NCBI GenBank assembly: GCA_002224055.1
Contig: AZLU01000001.1
Span: forward strand, 833,016-897,015
Direction: 5' to 3'
Source of the DNA: Pezizomycotina sp. ARF18
Taxonomy: Eukaryota; Ascomycota
Length of the DNA: 64,000 bases
The notes below the pieces were generated by a model. The model had not been told where the DNA came from. It worked only from the letters and a program-made list of their open reading frames with translations, and did not search any database. The translations under genes and the position numbers were made by a program. Below, one piece after another: positions 1 through 13,189 of this stretch. Positions within the stretch are counted from its first letter, which is position 1; each line of letters begins with the position of its first letter.

Positions 1-2652
1 TTCTCGTGGTAGCTTCAATATATGTGGTATATCATCATAAAGTGCAAATACTTGTGTATAACGAGAAAGAAAGAAAATGAAATAAAATAAAATAAGGTCG
101 TTAAAATAGAGCTCAACACCACAGTTTTCGGATTTTTTAGAACTGTTTTGATGTTCCTTTCTGCTTGTTCCTGCCTTTAAACGGGATGCTTAGCGAGATT
201 TTCCCGCGGCACGAAGGGAAGAACTAAACAGGGAATTTTTGCGACTGTTGCAGCGCAAATCGCAACTTTCTTTCGTGACCTCGTTTTTCCGAACATTTCA
301 AATGCCCTCGTCGCATATCGAAGTGGGTGGGTAGCGGGATTTTCTCTATTATCCTCCCGATGACATTTGCTCTAGAATGTGACGATCGATTGAAATCGCG
401 ATGTCAGTAATACACGGGGGAAACATTCAAGCAAGATCAATTATCACCGAACAACTGAACTGCGGCTCGATATTGTCCCGAGGAATTCTCAGTCAATTAT
501 AAGCTCATTCAGCGCTTGAACCGTCGAAATCCTTAATATATTTGTTCTTGCATAATTATTTTTTTTCGGCCCAATGCCACATTAGAAAGACGGGATTGGC
601 TTCTCACCCCGAAAGTTATTTAGATCTTGGAGCTCTGTTTTAAAATATTTTGCTGGATATCCAGACGTCTACAATGCCGTGTATCGAATAACGAACCAAA
701 TGAGGGATCATAAGCCGTTCCGTTTGCAAAGACAAATATAATAATATCTGGCGTTTGTAAGGCTTTGAAATTTGGCTCTTGGTCATTTCGTGGAGGATAC
801 TTTTGGTTCGATAAATCTCCCGCAGCTAGTGCACTACCACCCGCTGGGCGGAGCACGGGAATCATATTGCGATTAATTGAACGAAATGAAAATATTTGCG
901 TAAATTATATTCTTCTCTTTTTTCGCCGACAAATTCAACATGTACCTAGTGAAAAGGTAAATAAAGTCAGGTATTAGGAAGAACAAAGTGACAGCTTCTA
1001 TATTAGTCTCCTAAATTATTTCTATTTCATCTCTCTTGATAGAAAAACAATACCCAGCCGATGCGGATACCTACCGAGAAAAAATATATATGTCAACTGA
1101 GACAGTACCGTTTTAATATTGGGTTATATAGTTTCCTTCGCTTCGTTCTATGCAAGGCCATTGTGTTCCTTTTCGCTTTTGTAAAGCGGAGGAGCTGCGC
1201 TGTTTTTTGTTTTTTCCTGATGATTCCTCTCGGTGAATCGGCAATAATTACCACTTGTTTGACCAGCCGAGACCTTTTGTTTCCTGCATCTTAAAAAAAT
1301 TAGGTGCGCAGTGAAATGACAGTTTCCTATTGGATGATTATGCGGACGGCTCGCGGAACAGAAGCTTAGCCTTTGATGCCCTGCCAGCCCTACACAGTCT
1401 CGACTTGTTTTTTTAGCTTTCGTTTTAGCGAATCGGAAAGGGGGCCTAAATATCTTCATGAGGAAGAAAAAGGAAACGAAGTAAGAATACCGCTGCTAAT
1501 TGTATATATCGTTCCGGATAGTCCGTTCTGATTCCCCTTGTGCTCTCATGATTGAGTATGTTGTTTAAGGGAAACATTCATGTGCACCTGAGGAACTGAG
1601 TCGTGGAATTACAAAGGTTGAAATTATCTCAAGCTGGACGATTAAAAAATCGATCAAATTAAAACGAGGAATGTTAATGGTAGGGAAGCGAAGGAAAACA
1701 AAATCAATTCGAGCAAACAAATATACGGGTAATAGAATTGTCGGCAAAGGGTAAAAAGGAAAAATATATATGTATATTTTTTCGATTTGTGGTTGAATTT
1801 GCCCGATAGTTTTTATTTTCATTTCCTATTTCGACGAGATTGTATCAGCCCTGTCAGTCTTCAAACCTGCGCGTTGCTTGAATGTACGAAATGCGTCATG
1901 CCTTCGCCAAACAAATGCCCCTCCGACGGATCTTATTGATTTCCTTTTTACTATTTATTATTGCTACCAACTATAGCTCCTACCTCAGATATGAACCTGA
2001 AAGATGACAAAATATCGTATTGTCGAGCGAACATTCGATTCGGAGCTTCCACGGATGAGGAACGGTCTGACGGAGACCCAGCCAAGGTCGAAGGATGAGC
2101 GATATTGTAAGGAATACGCATGGACAAGCCAAGAACGCTGAACCTTCGGAGTCCATCTCTTGCACACACGAACGTCGATTTCTGTATTTATTCTACGCTA
2201 AAAACCCAGGGAAAGTAAAAAGAAATAGACTAATTGTCATTTTCGGCGATTTTGAGCCAAATTGTGTATAAACGAGACATGAGGGCATCTTACTGTAACA
2301 AAGCATTAGACGCTTCTATTTCAAATCCGCTTCCTTGGGAAGATAGATGACCGTGATAATGCTATGAATTCTCATCGAGTGACTCCTTGAGGACATGGAG
2401 ATAAAACGGCGTACTAGTGGCTTCCAAAAAAAAAAAAAGCAGCAGGAGTTTGTTCGCTTCGTTTATACGGTTTGTTCGTAGATTCTTGAAGAGTATCAGA
2501 CTCGGGAATCGAGCAAGGATGGAATGGTTTTACAAGTGGGTGCGCTTCTGCTGTCAGCCACCAAAAAGGTCGAAGAGCTCTCTGCAACAGAAGGAAAAGA
2601 GGTTAGAGAAAACATCCCCGCTCTATAACTCTTCTGCTTCTTCCTTCCCCAT

Positions 2653-2655
<3 letters not shown>

Positions 2656-2691
<36 letters not shown>

Positions 2692-2727
2692 AATTGATGG
2701 GAATATATATAAAAAAAAAAAAAAAAA
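2656..2727. repeat. Paired poly-T / poly-A tracts
   Basis: An uninterrupted T run of more than 30 bases is followed, after a spacer of about 20 bases, by an A run of about 16 bases. The single strand could fold into an A:T hairpin. Similar opposed tract pairs occur near 4,766-4,791, 26,608-26,630 and 39,481-39,531. No coding content. Tract lengths may be inaccurate in the assembly. Confidence 0.8.
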
Positions 2728-3507
2728 GGTCTTGAAGGAACCAGTATCCTATTCCGCAAAGGCTGGCCGAGTTTGATTTTTTTTTTTTTGCGTTGTGTGA
2801 CGATTGCAAAGGGATGGATCCTTCCCTCAGGCGTTTTTGATCATTTGAACTTCGACGACAGGTCTCTGGTAACGGCCAAGGCAGCAGGTCAACGAAAAAG
2901 AAAAGGGTTTTATAAAAAAAAAAAAAAAAAAAAAAACCTCTGAAGAGAGTAGGTCAATCTTTTATTTGCAACAGGAACCTGCAAAAGGTGTCTTTGCTCC
3001 TCTCTGTGCACCCTCTTTTCGGTCTGCGAATGGGAGAAACATTTGCTTGATGGCTGCTACTAGGAAAATCCCAAACCTTTCTGATTGGGTGTACGTATCG
3101 TATTATTTCGCACATGTGTGTTTTTTTTGTCGTTTCCTGTGTAATGGTCGTCCGCCAATTCCTGTGCCTGCGTCGCTTTGATGAGTTGTTAATCCGATAA
3201 TGACGATGATGCTCTTGACGATGATGCTGATGCTAGGTGTCTGATTTGTCTCCCATGCGGGTTTCGGAAAGTGGAGGTGTCGCGGTGGCTTTTCTGCTGC
3301 TTAACTCCGCCGTGTTTCTTCTGTTCTTATTCGAAACGAAACGAATTCCTGCCCTCTCACATGATCACAGAGTTGTTTCTTCATCGTCACATAATAATCA
3401 GTAAGTATATTAGATACCGCTGGCACCATTTTAACGAATATAAAGCAAGGGGGGAAGGATCTATAACTAGTAGTAATGACGAAAATTAAACGAAGGAGTG
3501 ATGGCCG

Positions 3508-3543
<36 letters not shown>

Positions 3544-5699
3544 GTGAATGATGACGATATATATCCTTAAAGACAAAATAAAATATCTTATTATTATTAC
3601 TACTTAACAACGAGCTTAACTGCCAGCTCGCTTTATCGAACGACAGATGGACACGATTATCTGGACTAACACTCTCCAAAAAAAAAAAAAAATAGCGACT
3701 AATCTGATGGGCCAGTATCGAAAGATCACGAGTCTCTTCTGACTCCCGCTTTTTTGCTTGCTTGATTTATTTTTTTTCAATTTATTTTTTTGCCTTTCGA
3801 AAATACATTATCGATCCAAAAAAATTCCTATAGATGATATTTTTCTTGTTTATTATCACCACCATCACTCTTCTTTTAGTTTCATGATATACTTACAATT
3901 TGACTCTTATATTCTTGAACCTTTCGAAAACGAGCATGCAATCAATCTCAACGTCTCTGCTGTTGCTTGCTGTCCGGTTTGCTGCGCTCCGAGATCTTCT
4001 AAAGCTCTTGTTCTTTTTCTTTTTCTTTCTTTTTCTTTCTTTCTTCTTTTTTTTTTTAAGATATTATTATTTATTTTTATTTATTTATTATATTTTTCTT
4101 CTGTGGTATTTGGTAGCTATTACTACTCTAAAAATATTTTATTATACACAATAAAAAAAAAAAACACACGACAAGGAACAGCAACGGTGAACCTTCTTCA
4201 TTTTCAAACTTCACCGCTCTTTTTTGCATCGCCATTCTCATTAATCTCTCCAAGGAGTAAAAAAAGGGTTAGTCAACAAGCTCCTCTACATTGTCATGTT
4301 CCACCTCTATGGTGACATCGTATGTTTCTCCTGCATTCCCCTCTTTTCGGCTCTCTCTTGAGGAGTTGAAGACCGTCTCTTTATCTTGACCTTGTTTTCT
4401 CCTCGTCCTTCATGATTTCAGAGCCAGGCGAACCTGAGAAGACAAAAAAAAAGACGTCCTTTTTTGAGTCTACAGATAATCTTCTGCGTTTGGGGAAATT
4501 TCCTAACGATGAACTCATTTTTTCTTTTTTAGCAGCCACGGCCTTTGGCGCGCTTTGTTGCCAATATTTCCTTTCATCAATCCCAATTGTTTCGCGTTAG
4601 TGCGCTGTCATAATTCGGGCGGCTCCAAGCTAAAGGTAACATGTGATTTCCAATGATTCGACCATCCACGAGCAGTAGGTAAGAAGAGAGACAGAAAGAG
4701 AAATAAAAATAAACGTACTATACAGACACTACTTCATATAATTGAAAGGATGGAAGAGAGGAAATTTTTTTTTTTTTAAAAAAAAAAAAAAAGAGGGCCT
4801 TTTCAGTCATTACTCAATACCGCTCTCTCATATAGACATATCTTTTGTTCGCCTTCGCGGTGTGAGCTCATGTTCTTGTCTGAGTTTGTGCTGAAACTTT
4901 TTACACTTTGTGCCTTGTGCCTTGACCCAGGTAATTCCTTTGGCTAGTGTAATCCTCGAACGCCAGAAACGACAATAATGAGCAACCTTTGAAAGCCAAA
5001 TGATTGTCACTTGCTGTTGCCACATTGCTCTGCACTCTCGGATAGCTGCCATTGTGCACCACAAAGAAACCCAGAACAAGCAGAAGAGGCCAGACCAAAT
5101 CAATGAAAGGGAATGTGCTGGAAATGCGACCCAATTTTCCCGTTGCCGACGAAGCCACGACAAGCTAGCCTTTCTGCTTTGCGTTTGCTGCCCCATCTTT
5201 TTGTGGATCTTTGGGCAAAGAAAACAATAAAACAAAAAGAAAGAAAGAAAGAAAGGAAAAAAGACCCTATTTTAGTGCCAGCAGGAGCAGGCTGAAAGTA
5301 GGCTAATGTCGGCGCTATTGGTTTTTTTCAATAATAATGAAAGGTTTGATCCCCAATTTGGCTCTTCGTTGTCTCTTGTCCTTTTCCCGGATTATGACCG
5401 CTTTGTTTCTACTGGTATCATCCGGTCAAACGACGTCTTCCGACATCAAATAATACGCTCAATATTACAATCAACGATCTTTTTTCATTTAGTTTATTTT
5501 TAATTTTCCATTTGCTTTAAAGGCGATTCCTTTTTCGAAACCCTCTGCTGCCCCCTTGTTCCTTCTCTTCTATACGATCCCTTCTTCTATTCCCCGTTCT
5601 ATTTCTAAATAGAAGAACATAAGAAAGAATAAGATAAAAATTATACATAATAATGATATGAAAAAAATTAATTATCATAATAACAAGGAAAATAAAAAA

Positions 5700-6260
5700 T
5701 ATTAAGTCTATTTTATCATCCCCTTTACGCTTGCTCTTTTCTTTTCTTTGTCTATTATTTCCCTTTTCTTTTCTATTTTATTTCCCCTCTAAATTCGAAA
5801 CTTTTCTTTTTTCTTTTCTTTTTCTTTTTTCCCTTCCTTTTTCCGTTTTTTCTTTTCCTCCTTTTTCTTCCAGACGTCTTCCTTCTTTTTTCTTTTTTTC
5901 CCTTCCCTCCTTATATTCTTTGCGAGTCCCTTTCCCCCAAGCTGCTTCAGATGTACCTTTCCTTTTTTACCCCCCTAACCACCCTCCTCAGCCATTAAGC
6001 ACTCCCTGTACATGAGGAACAAAACCAGTGGCATGGTGATACCTATAGAACTTCCCGAGTTGAGTGTTTGGAAAATATATTTTTCTGTGCCAATTTATTT
6101 ATTATTTTTTTTCTTCTATTTTCCTTTTCCTAAACCAACGATTTCTTTCTTTTCTTTTTTTTTTTCTTCCATCACTTGTTATTTTCTTTTTCCTTCTTTC
6201 TTTACCCTTTTTTTTCCTCCCTTGAATAGTGCTGCTTCCTACTACTTACTTTTCGCAATA
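5700..6260 (+). promoter_or_regulatory. Pyrimidine-rich tract upstream of SANT/Myb-like gene
   Basis: The plus strand is almost entirely C and T over several hundred bases. Comparable sense-strand CT blocks lie upstream of the Crh gene (about 27,500-27,790), the 32,157 gene (about 31,200-31,430) and, on the minus strand, the bZIP gene (GA-rich plus strand at about 53,440-53,540). Such tracts are common near fungal promoters and 5' leaders. The regulatory role here is inferred. Confidence 0.4.
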
Positions 6261-6970
6261 GGGTTATTATAGAACTAAGAAACTAACATTGAGCAGCTAC
6301 AACGCAAATCACACACACGCAATAACATTGAGCCAAAAGAAAGGAAAAAAAAAAAAAAAAAGAAGGAAAGAAAACCAAGAACACTGGTAGACACACAACT
6401 AAGAAGAGCGTACAACGTCAGAAGAAAAGAAAACAAGAGGACGTAAAAAATTACAAAAAGATCCCTTTCCCCCACCCCGAGAGTGCCACATGCTCATAAA
6501 TCCTCCTTGATCTATATTCTATCCAGAAATAACCTCGATCCTATTTCAACTTCGCTATATCCATTATCATCATCATTCACATTTTCTCTTAAGCCTTAAC
6601 TAATAGAGTACACAAAGCTCTATCGCCACTGAAACGTATATCTTTCACGATCTTCTCTTCTGTATACCTACCTCTATTCAACTTGCCGCAATATCATATC
6701 AGTCCTTGGTGGATTTCCCAGCCTTTTCGCAATTTACGTCAAATTTCTCGTAACGGTTTCTGAGAATATATATATAAATACACACTACACTTTTGGTAAG
6801 TTTTGTATTGTTTCTCTACGTATCACTATTGCAATTATTTATTATCAAATTCTTTTGAACGCCTTTTTCTTTTCTTTCAATTTTTACCTCTATTTCTACC
6901 GGTGAATGCTTGGAAGAAGATTTCTCCTAGTGTTTTTTCACGTTTCGCTGTGAGATTTTTCTTTTTTTTT

Positions 6971-6985
6971 CGGGGGGGGGGGGGG
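6971..6985 (+). repeat. Poly-G run
   Basis: About 13 consecutive G residues follow a T-rich stretch. Comparable G runs occur near 36,545-36,557, 47,953-47,962 and 56,564-56,572. They could form G-rich secondary structure and are likely points of length error in the assembly. Confidence 0.8.
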
Positions 6986-7397
6986 ACTGTCCCGTCGCCG
7001 TTTCATGTTACGCCGTCCGCCTCCGGAGCCTGTATTGGACGACTCTCAAACAATTTCTTGAGCATTGCATGGGATCAATATATTTATCATTCGATAACGA
7101 TATCTATATATTGACCAAACATTACCATTCCTATTGTTCGCAACTTTCTAACCGTTTTTCCCTTTCGAAATCTAGACTTCGTTCCTTGAAAATTCGAATA
7201 CAATTTAGAATCATTATCAAAAGAAGCCATTATCGCAACGCCGAGCTCCCAGGAATAAAAAATAAATAAATAAAAGAAACTCCTTTGCATACTACGAAGC
7301 TTAATTTCAGGAAATCTATTCTTGTGTGCCATTGAATGCGACAATAAATCCTAGCATCTCAACAAAAAGCACAGTAATAGAATAGAATAGAGGGGAC

Positions 7398-7404
7398 TAT
7401 AAAT
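7398..7404 (+). promoter_or_regulatory. TATA-like element for SANT/Myb-like gene
   Basis: A TATAAAT heptamer lies about 165 bases upstream of the chosen start codon, followed by a CT- and CA-rich leader. Spacing and context suit a fungal core promoter. There is no transcript evidence. Confidence 0.4.
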
Positions 7405-7567
7405 ACCCTCAGCTATTCCCTGGCTCAGTGGACTGGTTCTTCTTCAAGCCAACTAAACCAACCGACCTAACTCTCCTAAACAACACACCACTCCCTCAAG
7501 TCAATCAAGAGCGCACCTCTCTCCCCTTCACTCTTCAAATAAATCTAGACATGACATTTCATCCGAA

Positions 7568-8518
7568 ATGGACTCGCCAGTATCAGCTTCATCGTCAACC
7601 ACACCGACAAAACCCCAGGGCCGTCGTGGTAACCGCGGCGGGTGGAGGTAAGGCCTGGAACGAAGATGAGGAGGTCTATCTCCTCCAGATGCGCTTGCAG
7701 AAGGTAGCCTACAAGAAGATCGCAGCCCACCTTAACAAGACTGAGCTCGCATGCAGGCTCCATTACCACCAACTCTCCAATGGGGGTAACCGCCGCAAGA
7801 GAAAGAACTCTGGTTCCTCTTCGGAGTCTAACAGCAACAGCCCGAAGTCCTCCAACTCTATGGATATCTCTAAGATCACCAACCCGGCGGCAATAGCAAG
7901 AGGCACGAATCGCCCCTTTCCGTGTCTGCTATCACGTCGCCTTACTCAACGCCAGTCAAGATCCCGACTTCTGCTCCTTCGATGAACACGCTCAGCTCTT
8001 CGCTTGACTTGCAAAAGATCACTTCCGGCTCGCACAAGGATGGACACAGGAAGCACAAGCATCTCAAGGTCTCTTGCTCGATGGATGGAGTGGATGAGGT
8101 TTAAGCTTAGGCGCCTCGTGGAGAAGCATAGCAGCCAACTCTGGGTCAACGTTGCGAACGACTACGGTGCCGGTGTTACGGCTGATTTCCTCGAGAAGGT
8201 TTGGAACAGCAGGAGGAGGAGCGACGCCACCCCGCCAACGCCCGTGTTCTCCCCTCGCAGCCCAAAGGTCGAGCCCGAGGCGGAGGAAGTGAAGGCTACG
8301 GAGGAAAAGGAAGCCGAGAAGGTTGAAGAATCGACGACGGAAGCCCCATCGAAAGAGACTGAGGAAACTACCGAAACTCCTGCCGCTGCTGCCTCACCCC
8401 AGAAACCACCGAAGCCAAGTCAACAACGGAAGCAGCTCCTGAAAAGGTTGCGGAGGCGTCGGAGAAGGTTTCAGAGCCTGAGGCCACGGATGTTCAGATG
8501 AAGGACGCTGACAGCTGA
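7568..8518 (+). CDS. SANT/Myb-like domain protein
   Basis: Predicted protein of about 316 residues. Near the N-terminus lies a SANT/Myb-like helix block: KAWNEDEEVYLLQMRL, then a segment around YKKIAAHLNKTELACRLHYH. A basic RRKRK stretch and a Ser/Asn-rich linker follow. A second conserved block around LVEKHSSQLWVNVANDYG comes next, and the tail is Glu/Thr/Ala-rich, ending VQMKDADS. SANT domains of this kind usually bind DNA or chromatin, so a nuclear role is inferred and the target is unknown. I chose the ATG at 7,568 because it opens a natural Ser/Thr/Pro-rich start. The ATG at 7,551 is directly in frame with the SANT block and is the alternative. The frame slips near 7,880 (GGG read as GG), 8,101 (an extra T) and 8,395 (a C run). 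Each time the protein clearly continues in the next frame, which suggests assembly indels. No intron is needed. Confidence 0.75.
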
Positions 8519-9200
8519 AGAAAAAAATAAAAAAACATTTATTTCTTTCTCTTCCTTTGTCTTTCTGGTTTTGTCACTGTTCATTCTGCTACGGTTTCTT
8601 TAGTTCTTTGGGGTTTTCCTTCACAAAAAAATTTTTCATATTGACGAAGTGACGTTTCAACCTTCATCCATCGGCGTTCTCTTTTCTTCTTTTCCTCTTT
8701 TTTCCTTTTCTTTTTGTTACTCATCATGGCATCTTCTTTGAACACTTTCCTTTCTACTCGACGTTGGGGTCTTCTGGAACATCACAGACGAATGGGAGTT
8801 TTCTTTTTATTCTAGCTTTTTATGTTTTCTATTTCATCATGCTATCATTATTATGTCATTTTCATTCTGGGCTCATTGCATCGACTTGCATTTTCTTTGT
8901 TCGTCTCTTTTTTTTTTCTTTCCTTCTTAGCTTTGCATTAGATACGGGTTATTCAACAAATGCTGTTTTTCTTTTTTACTGATCGAGAAAAACAACACAA
9001 AATCATTCTTCATTAACACACACTTTCATTTATAATAATATCTAATTCTCACGCTCATTAGAATATCTAAAAATACTTTAGTTCTTAATAGAGAAAAATA
9101 ACAAAATTTAACTACTAAAAATCTATCTCCTTTTTAATTAGATCTTTTCTCGTTCGTCCTTTTTTTTTTTTTTCCTTTCCTAGTGTACGGTTACGATCTT

Positions 9201-9235
<35 letters not shown>

Positions 9236-12200
9236 TACCTTCGAGGCCAAAGTACTTGTACTTCTATTCAAACCCTCCCCTCTTTTATCCAAACCACCTC
9301 GCCTCGATCCCGTCCTTTTCTTTTTCTCGTTCTTCTTTCCTCCTTCAGTTTCTGTACTGTCCGTTTAGGTTCGGGAGGGGCTTTTTTGATCATGTTCACT
9401 GGGGGCTAGTTCCTCTCTTAAAGAAGATCAAGAAAAAAAAAAATATTTACCAATAATCCGAATCCTGATTCTGCCTACGCACTATAACAACAGCGAATCT
9501 TAAATTATTCTTAACTTCTCTTTCTTCTTCCTTTTCTCCAATCATGAACCAGAATCAATGAGAAAACGATGTGCTCATTTTGCATACATTGTAACCCCAC
9601 CCCTTAGGTCTTCCCCTTTCTTCTCCTCTGTGCATCTCACATGGCGAGAATGAGAGGCGTATCTATCACCTACTAGACTGCATATAGAATACGGGTTTTC
9701 CAGTTTTTTCAGGCTTCTTGTTCCTGCTTTTAATTAACTAGATGGAGAAATAGTGCTCGTTTTTCTTCACGGCCAAGTTTATGATATATGTCAACAAAAG
9801 TAGCGAATCATTCTCACATCTACTCCTCACCGTGACGAATATATTTCAGTGGCTGCGGTTTTTCGTGAACATGATGAGGAAAGTAGAAAAGACACTCGAG
9901 ACTCTGTTAGAACCAATGAACGGGGCTTCTGGCGGTGTAAGCTCTGGAGTTTCAATATCTGCAGACCCCCATATGCTCTTTCCTTATCTTTTTATTTATT
10001 TATTCATTTATTGTATTATGTGTGCTCATGATTCCTACAAAGAAAAAGAAAGAAAAAAAAAAAATCCCCTATCGTCTAAGGAAAACAGGCGGTACACACA
10101 CCGATACGACTATTTTGCTCCCCGTGTATTCTGCATACATTAAGCTTTTTACTGGAACCTATATACTCTGCTGTAACCGCCGTATATGTACGAAATATAT
10201 TGCAGAATCAACGTAGTATTCTCTTGTTCGATTCAAAACTTTACCATATCATGCCTTTGAAAAAGTCTGCAAGCGCTGGTAATAATAATATTGAAAATAA
10301 AAGCCACCGCACAGCCCATATAGCACAATAGAACAAAATATACAAAAACCCTCGCTATACCGTGAAGACTTTTTTACGACACAGAAAGAAAAAAGAGCAT
10401 GGATCCATCTAGTGTATTTTTACATCGATGTTCGTTGTTCGCTTCTGTTTCAGAAAATAAATATAAAGAACGAAGAATCGAAAAAAAAAAAAAAAAAAAA
10501 AAAAAAAAGAATTCCAGTAAATTGAACAATGAAGAAAAAAAAAAGAATTGCTAATCCCCGGGTTTCCGTCAACTGCGCGATTCTGGGATTATACCATGTA
10601 TCACAAGAAACGGCGAAAAAAGGCAGCAATGGGGTAAAAAAAAAATATGGAACGGCCAAGGACGCTGAAAAATATATATTTTTAATATACATGAATAAAT
10701 GTCCGAGTGACTATCTGACTGAGGCGAGTAGGAGTCGATATATCTTTTGATTCGAGGAACCATTGTCAAAATCGGGAAAGAAAAAATAAATCTTCTGATA
10801 TATATCAATACGTTAATAGAATTGAGGAACCACGAAAACCACCAAATCATGTTCTAGTTTCTTTCTGATCATACATAAGCTTAAGCCTTTTGTCTTTTGT
10901 CGACCTTTTTTTAGCAGTTTAGCCACCGTCGGCGACTACATGTGGTTAATCGAAGCGCGAAAAAAGCGGCGATGTTCGATACGCCGAAAGAAGAATAAGA
11001 AAAACTGAAAATCAGCGAATATACGGAAAAAGCTATATGGCCTTTCATAGCCTCTATTCGGGGTTTCAATTCCAATTCGTTCCATATATGACCGTTTTTC
11101 TCAATACAGCAGTGTATGAATAATATATCTCAAGCTCAAAGCCTTCTTCTCTTCAGTTAATACGCCGCCAGTTACTGCAACGATCCCACAATTGAAGCTT
11201 TTTGGTGTGTTTTTTTGTTCTTAGCCTTTTTATATGATATCATGCCGTAGATCATGCGCTTTCACAAAATCACCCCCCTTTCTACCACCCAAAACACCAA
11301 AAAACAATGTCTATGTTTTTTTTTTTTTTTTTTGCTAATATATTTATAACAATGAAAAAAAAAGCGCTTTAAACCATCTTTTTCGGTCCTATTGGTCCAG
11401 ATATATCCCGTTTAGCATGCGATCATGTATTGTTTTTTATCCTGTTTCCGTTGATTTTCCAAGAATGTGTTGCTAAAAACGAAGTGTGGTTTGTTGTAAG
11501 TAAATTATCCGGAAGATAAACCATCCGGTTATATATTCTTATATATCCTTAAACCCTAAAAAAGAAAAAAAAAAAAACAACCGAAAACATATAGTATCGA
11601 ACGAACCTACCCTTTTCAGACGTTTTTTAGACGCAGCTATACAGAGGGCTTTAGCCAGCTGTGATTAGTAGTTTAGTAGCAGCGGTGTTGTGGTGTTTGG
11701 ATTTTTTTATTTTTATTTTGGAAGCTTCCGAAACACAGCTGTGTTCGGATATCTTCTCCTCCTCGTCGCATCGCGGAGCTTCAGTGCGCAAAAAAAAAAA
11801 AAGGAACCGCTTATCGAGTTGAAAATCTTAATGTATATACGGCAATTAGCCGGTTTCAAGAAAAAAAAAAAAAAAGAGTTAGCGTCATGGGGAAAATATA
11901 GAATGAAAAGGTAAAAAGCCAAGAATAGTAGATATATATAGATAACTTTAAAACTACCTCCGTGAAAAAATAAAATCATGAGATCAAGAGAAGAGTGTAT
12001 GTAAATCGTGAGACGTTCTGTATAGAAAAGAAAAAAAAAGGGAACGGAGGTCTCGACGTTGTTCATGTATCAAGGGCGGCTCCTAAAAAGTCACAGAACC
12101 CAAGGAAAAAAGGGGGTTTGGACTTGAGCCTGCCCTGTGGTGCATGTCTGGTTCGCAATTTTTTTCTAGAAGAACCATTAACAGAACTGAAAAGAAAATG

Positions 12201-13063
12201 GCAATTTAAATTCTCCGAAAGGATTTAATGTTAAATAATCAATTTTTATATATTATTAAAGAGAACCTACTCTGACTCTCTGTACTTCGTATTCGCTTCT
12301 TTTCCTTCTTTCTTTCTTGTTTTAAGGTGAGGTTAATTTATCATGAGCTCCACGGTTTTTTCCAAACGGAACGATAAAAGGAAGCGAGAAAAGGGAGTTG
12401 AGTGCAGAGTGCAGAGTGCATAGATATAAGTCCAAAAATCGCAATGCAACCGGGCTGCGGCTCGCAGCGCTCAAGCCAATCAGCATTCTCATATCCTTTT
12501 TGGGCTTTCGAACGAGATGCACTCTTTTCTCACTGCTGTTGGTTCTTTCGGTCGGTAAACGTGTTGTCCACAAGGCTGAAGGCGTGTCTATGCGCGAATG
12601 GTACTTTTACCCGTATAAAAGCACAAGACTGCAGATTTTTCCGGAGAAGGTAGGCAGCTGCATGGTAGTTCTTTTTTTTTTTTTTTTTTTTTCTTGGTTC
12701 GATAATATAATAAGTATTTTTTGAACCTCTGGTAAACGGGGTTGGATAGGATGTGGATATAGATATACATATGCAGGTTAATTAAGCGAAAAATGATAAA
12801 TGCCTCAAATCAGGAAAGACGATTGAAGAAAAAAAAATTTCAAAATGCCCTTTATCAAAAGAAAGCCTCATGATCATTCTGCAAATAGAAAAGAAGGAAT
12901 ATCCACCTTAAGGTAAAATTGAACTGTAATGTACGTCAGCACCTGATTGTTCTTTGCGCGCTGTTGACATTGATTGCTCATGATCTTGAGGTGGCAGTGC
13001 GAACACTTGCAATACCTGTTATTTGAAAGCTGAACTACAAGCTTTAACGGAATACCCTTTGCA
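8519..13063. other. Intergenic, no gene seen
   Basis: AT-rich DNA with long homopolymers (T tract at about 9,207-9,234, A tract at about 10,482-10,508, T tract near 11,318-11,332 and others). A 7-base tandem repeat sits at 12,400-12,420. The short frames are low-complexity or unrelated to known families. I see no RNA gene. Confidence 0.6.
12400..12420 (+). repeat. Short tandem repeat, 7-base unit x 3
   Basis: Three perfect copies of the unit AGTGCAG lie in a row. Probably a neutral microsatellite. It lies in no gene I can support. Confidence 0.8.
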
Positions 13064-13189
13064 ATGACGGTTCAATCTCAACCGTTCGGAGATCCCTTAA
13101 GAGATCAGGTAGATTCAACCCAAAGTCCGGGTTCCGATGACGAAGAAGCTTCGAGCATTACGGGCAGCATGACCGTCGAACGGACATAG
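13064..13189 (+). CDS. Possible small acidic ORF (41 aa)
   Basis: A complete ATG-to-TAG frame of 41 codons encodes an acidic, Ser/Asp/Glu-rich peptide beginning MTVQSQPFGDPL and containing SPGSDDEEASS. It is compositionally unlike the Phe/Lys-rich junk frames around it and has a higher GC content. No family is recognised and no introns are evident. It could be a chance frame or one exon of an unrecognised gene. Confidence 0.2.
   Translation: MTVQSQPFGDPLRDQVDSTQSPGSDDEEASSITGSMTVERT

Larger units (their letters stand above)
1..7567. other. Gene-poor AT-rich intergenic region
   Basis: I see no supportable gene here. The stretch is AT-rich and carries many A/T homopolymers, with T tracts around 2,656-2,692 and 3,510-3,542. 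There are simple repeats and a strongly pyrimidine-rich block at about 5,700-6,260. The open frames present are short or made of homopolymer translation (runs of Phe or Lys) and match no family I know. The right end is the promoter and leader of the downstream SANT/Myb-like gene. Confidence 0.6.

Noticed and set aside
3758-4315. 185-codon plus-strand frame
   Set aside because: Dominated by Phe/Leu from T-rich DNA; an artefact of composition.
4828-5235. 135-codon minus-strand frame with Trp-rich hydrophobic stretch
   Set aside because: No domain, no coding-like composition and an overlapping alternative frame. Probably chance.
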